A DNA stretch of 64,000 nucleotides from the NCBI GenBank assembly GCA_019828545.1, contig JACVRA010000310.1, forward strand, positions 186,001 to 250,000, given 5' to 3'. Position numbers and translations under genes: made by a program. How positions within the stretch are numbered: the stretch's first letter is position 1; every line of letters begins with the position of its first letter. The notes under the pieces were generated by a model. It made no database searches, was not told the DNA's origin, and worked only from the letters and a program-made list of their open reading frames with translations. Shown here one piece after another: positions 63,356 through 64,000 of the stretch. The stretch is from Paracamarosporium sp. OC-R06-R3 (Eukaryota; Ascomycota; Dothideomycetes; Pleosporales; Didymosphaeriaceae).

Positions 63356-64000
63356 TAAGAGCAAGGGGTGCTCGACTTCTTTGGGCAATACGCTGCAGCC
63401 ACAGGAGATTCGAGGGAGCCTTCGCTGATGATTTTACGAAAACGGTTTTTGTTGATTGCAAATATAGTTACATGAGTATCAAAGGTACTATAACAATAAA
63501 TCTGGACTTTCATATTTCGTCTTTCAAGCCTGATTGAACGAAATGTTCGTGATCATGAAGGTAATAGCAGGTAGCAAGGTCGCTACCATTACCAGCTTCG
63601 TCACCATCTTCATCATTGCCTTTCCAGCCGTCTTCATGATCATCTTCCCTACTCTCCTCATATTCGTTTTCTTCCTTTTCTTCTTACTCATCCTACTTTT
63701 CATCTTGGTCTTCTTCCCCACACTCTTCATTCCAGGTACGGCATTTTGAGCACATTCTTCTTAGTGGTCACTGTTCCGTTAGACAGTCTTGAAGAGATAC
63801 GTTCAAGAGGACAACCAAGGGAATCAGGCATTGTAGCGTACCTGAATTTACAACGCAAGCTTTCCATTGACGGCGGTGCGACGACGCAACATTGAAGGTA
63901 CTTTCCCTGGTTAGACAGCTATCACTACGTGGAGGAATGAAGGCTGCTTACCAAGTGCTTTCGGTTCGAATCCCGAAATGAAAGCTGAAGATAGAGCCCC
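63356..64000. other. Intergenic, low-complexity sequence
   Basis: 63534-63749 is a T/C-rich tract that reads as Phe/Ile-rich on plus and Lys/Met-rich or Glu/Asp-rich on minus; these are compositional frames. The minus Glu/Asp frame has two stops. A perfect B-box-like GGTTCGAATCC lies at 63969-63979 within an imperfect hairpin (TTTCGG..CCGAAA), but no tRNA fold could be built. Confidence 0.4.

Noticed and set aside
63524..63749. Long hydrophobic (plus) and Lys-rich (minus) frames
   Set aside because: They mirror one T/C-rich low-complexity tract; no start context or homology.
63955..63995. tRNA-like B box GGTTCGAATCC at the right edge
   Set aside because: The T-loop would have eight bases, and no matching acceptor stem, D arm or anticodon arm could be drawn upstream.
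1..64000. CRISPR arrays, bacterial operons, integrated viruses
   Set aside because: The window is intron-containing fungal DNA; no spaced direct-repeat arrays, capsid or polymerase frames were seen.

Overview
The window is nuclear DNA of a filamentous ascomycete (Pezizomycotina). The evidence is many short introns of about 45-110 nt with GT..AG ends, eukaryotic housekeeping genes (complex III subunit QCR8, ribosome-biogenesis factor RLP24, import-motor subunit PAM18), and typical fungal families (HET domain, Zn2Cys6 regulator, PTH11-like rhodopsin domain, GH55 glucanase, P450s, GMC oxidoreductase, DHA1 transporter). A Dothideomycete is my best guess, but the sequence alone does not settle the class. 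Gene models below were spliced by hand from frame continuity, splice signals and family conservation; no expression data or searches were available.

Layout. 1-5 kb: conserved core (QCR8 3' end, RLP24 and PAM18 from one short divergent promoter, a GST-like protein). 5-20 kb: gene-sparse, with a small secreted cysteine-rich protein, a class II aldolase-like protein, a DHA1 drug/H+ antiporter, a secreted TAP-like alpha/beta hydrolase, an unrecognised Cys-rich protein and a pyruvate-decarboxylase-type enzyme. 20-25.6 kb: an Aro8-type aminotransferase whose frame is broken by one base, overlapping tail-to-tail with a Zn2Cys6 regulator, then an orphan membrane protein. 26-33 kb: an accessory, allorecognition-like stretch with a stand-alone HET-s-type amyloid motif protein, a 2EXR/F-box-like protein, a HET-domain protein, a small membrane ORF and a 42-nt-arm foldback repeat. 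33-40.4 kb: a divergent Ctr copper transporter / ferric reductase pair and a secreted GH55 exo-beta-1,3-glucanase.

41.8-60.6 kb resembles a secondary-metabolism or detoxification block: a 578-aa protein with terpene-cyclase-like motifs (weakly supported), a small alpha/beta hydrolase, a PTH11-like membrane protein, a LaeA-like methyltransferase, two P450s, a secreted GMC oxidoreductase with an apparent catalytic His-to-Ala change, and a CipB/trans-enoyl-reductase-like MDR enzyme. No PKS, NRPS or canonical terpene synthase is seen, so the scaffold enzyme is either the 578-aa protein or lies outside the window. 57.8-64 kb is decayed: an ankyrin relic, an in-frame 54-bp tandem duplication, one unknown ORF and low-complexity sequence.

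The most notable item is the 126-aa ORF at 26,123-26,503: two pseudo-repeats and a C-terminus ending GGKGLWD closely match the prion-forming domain of Podospora HET-s, but without a HeLo or NLR domain attached.
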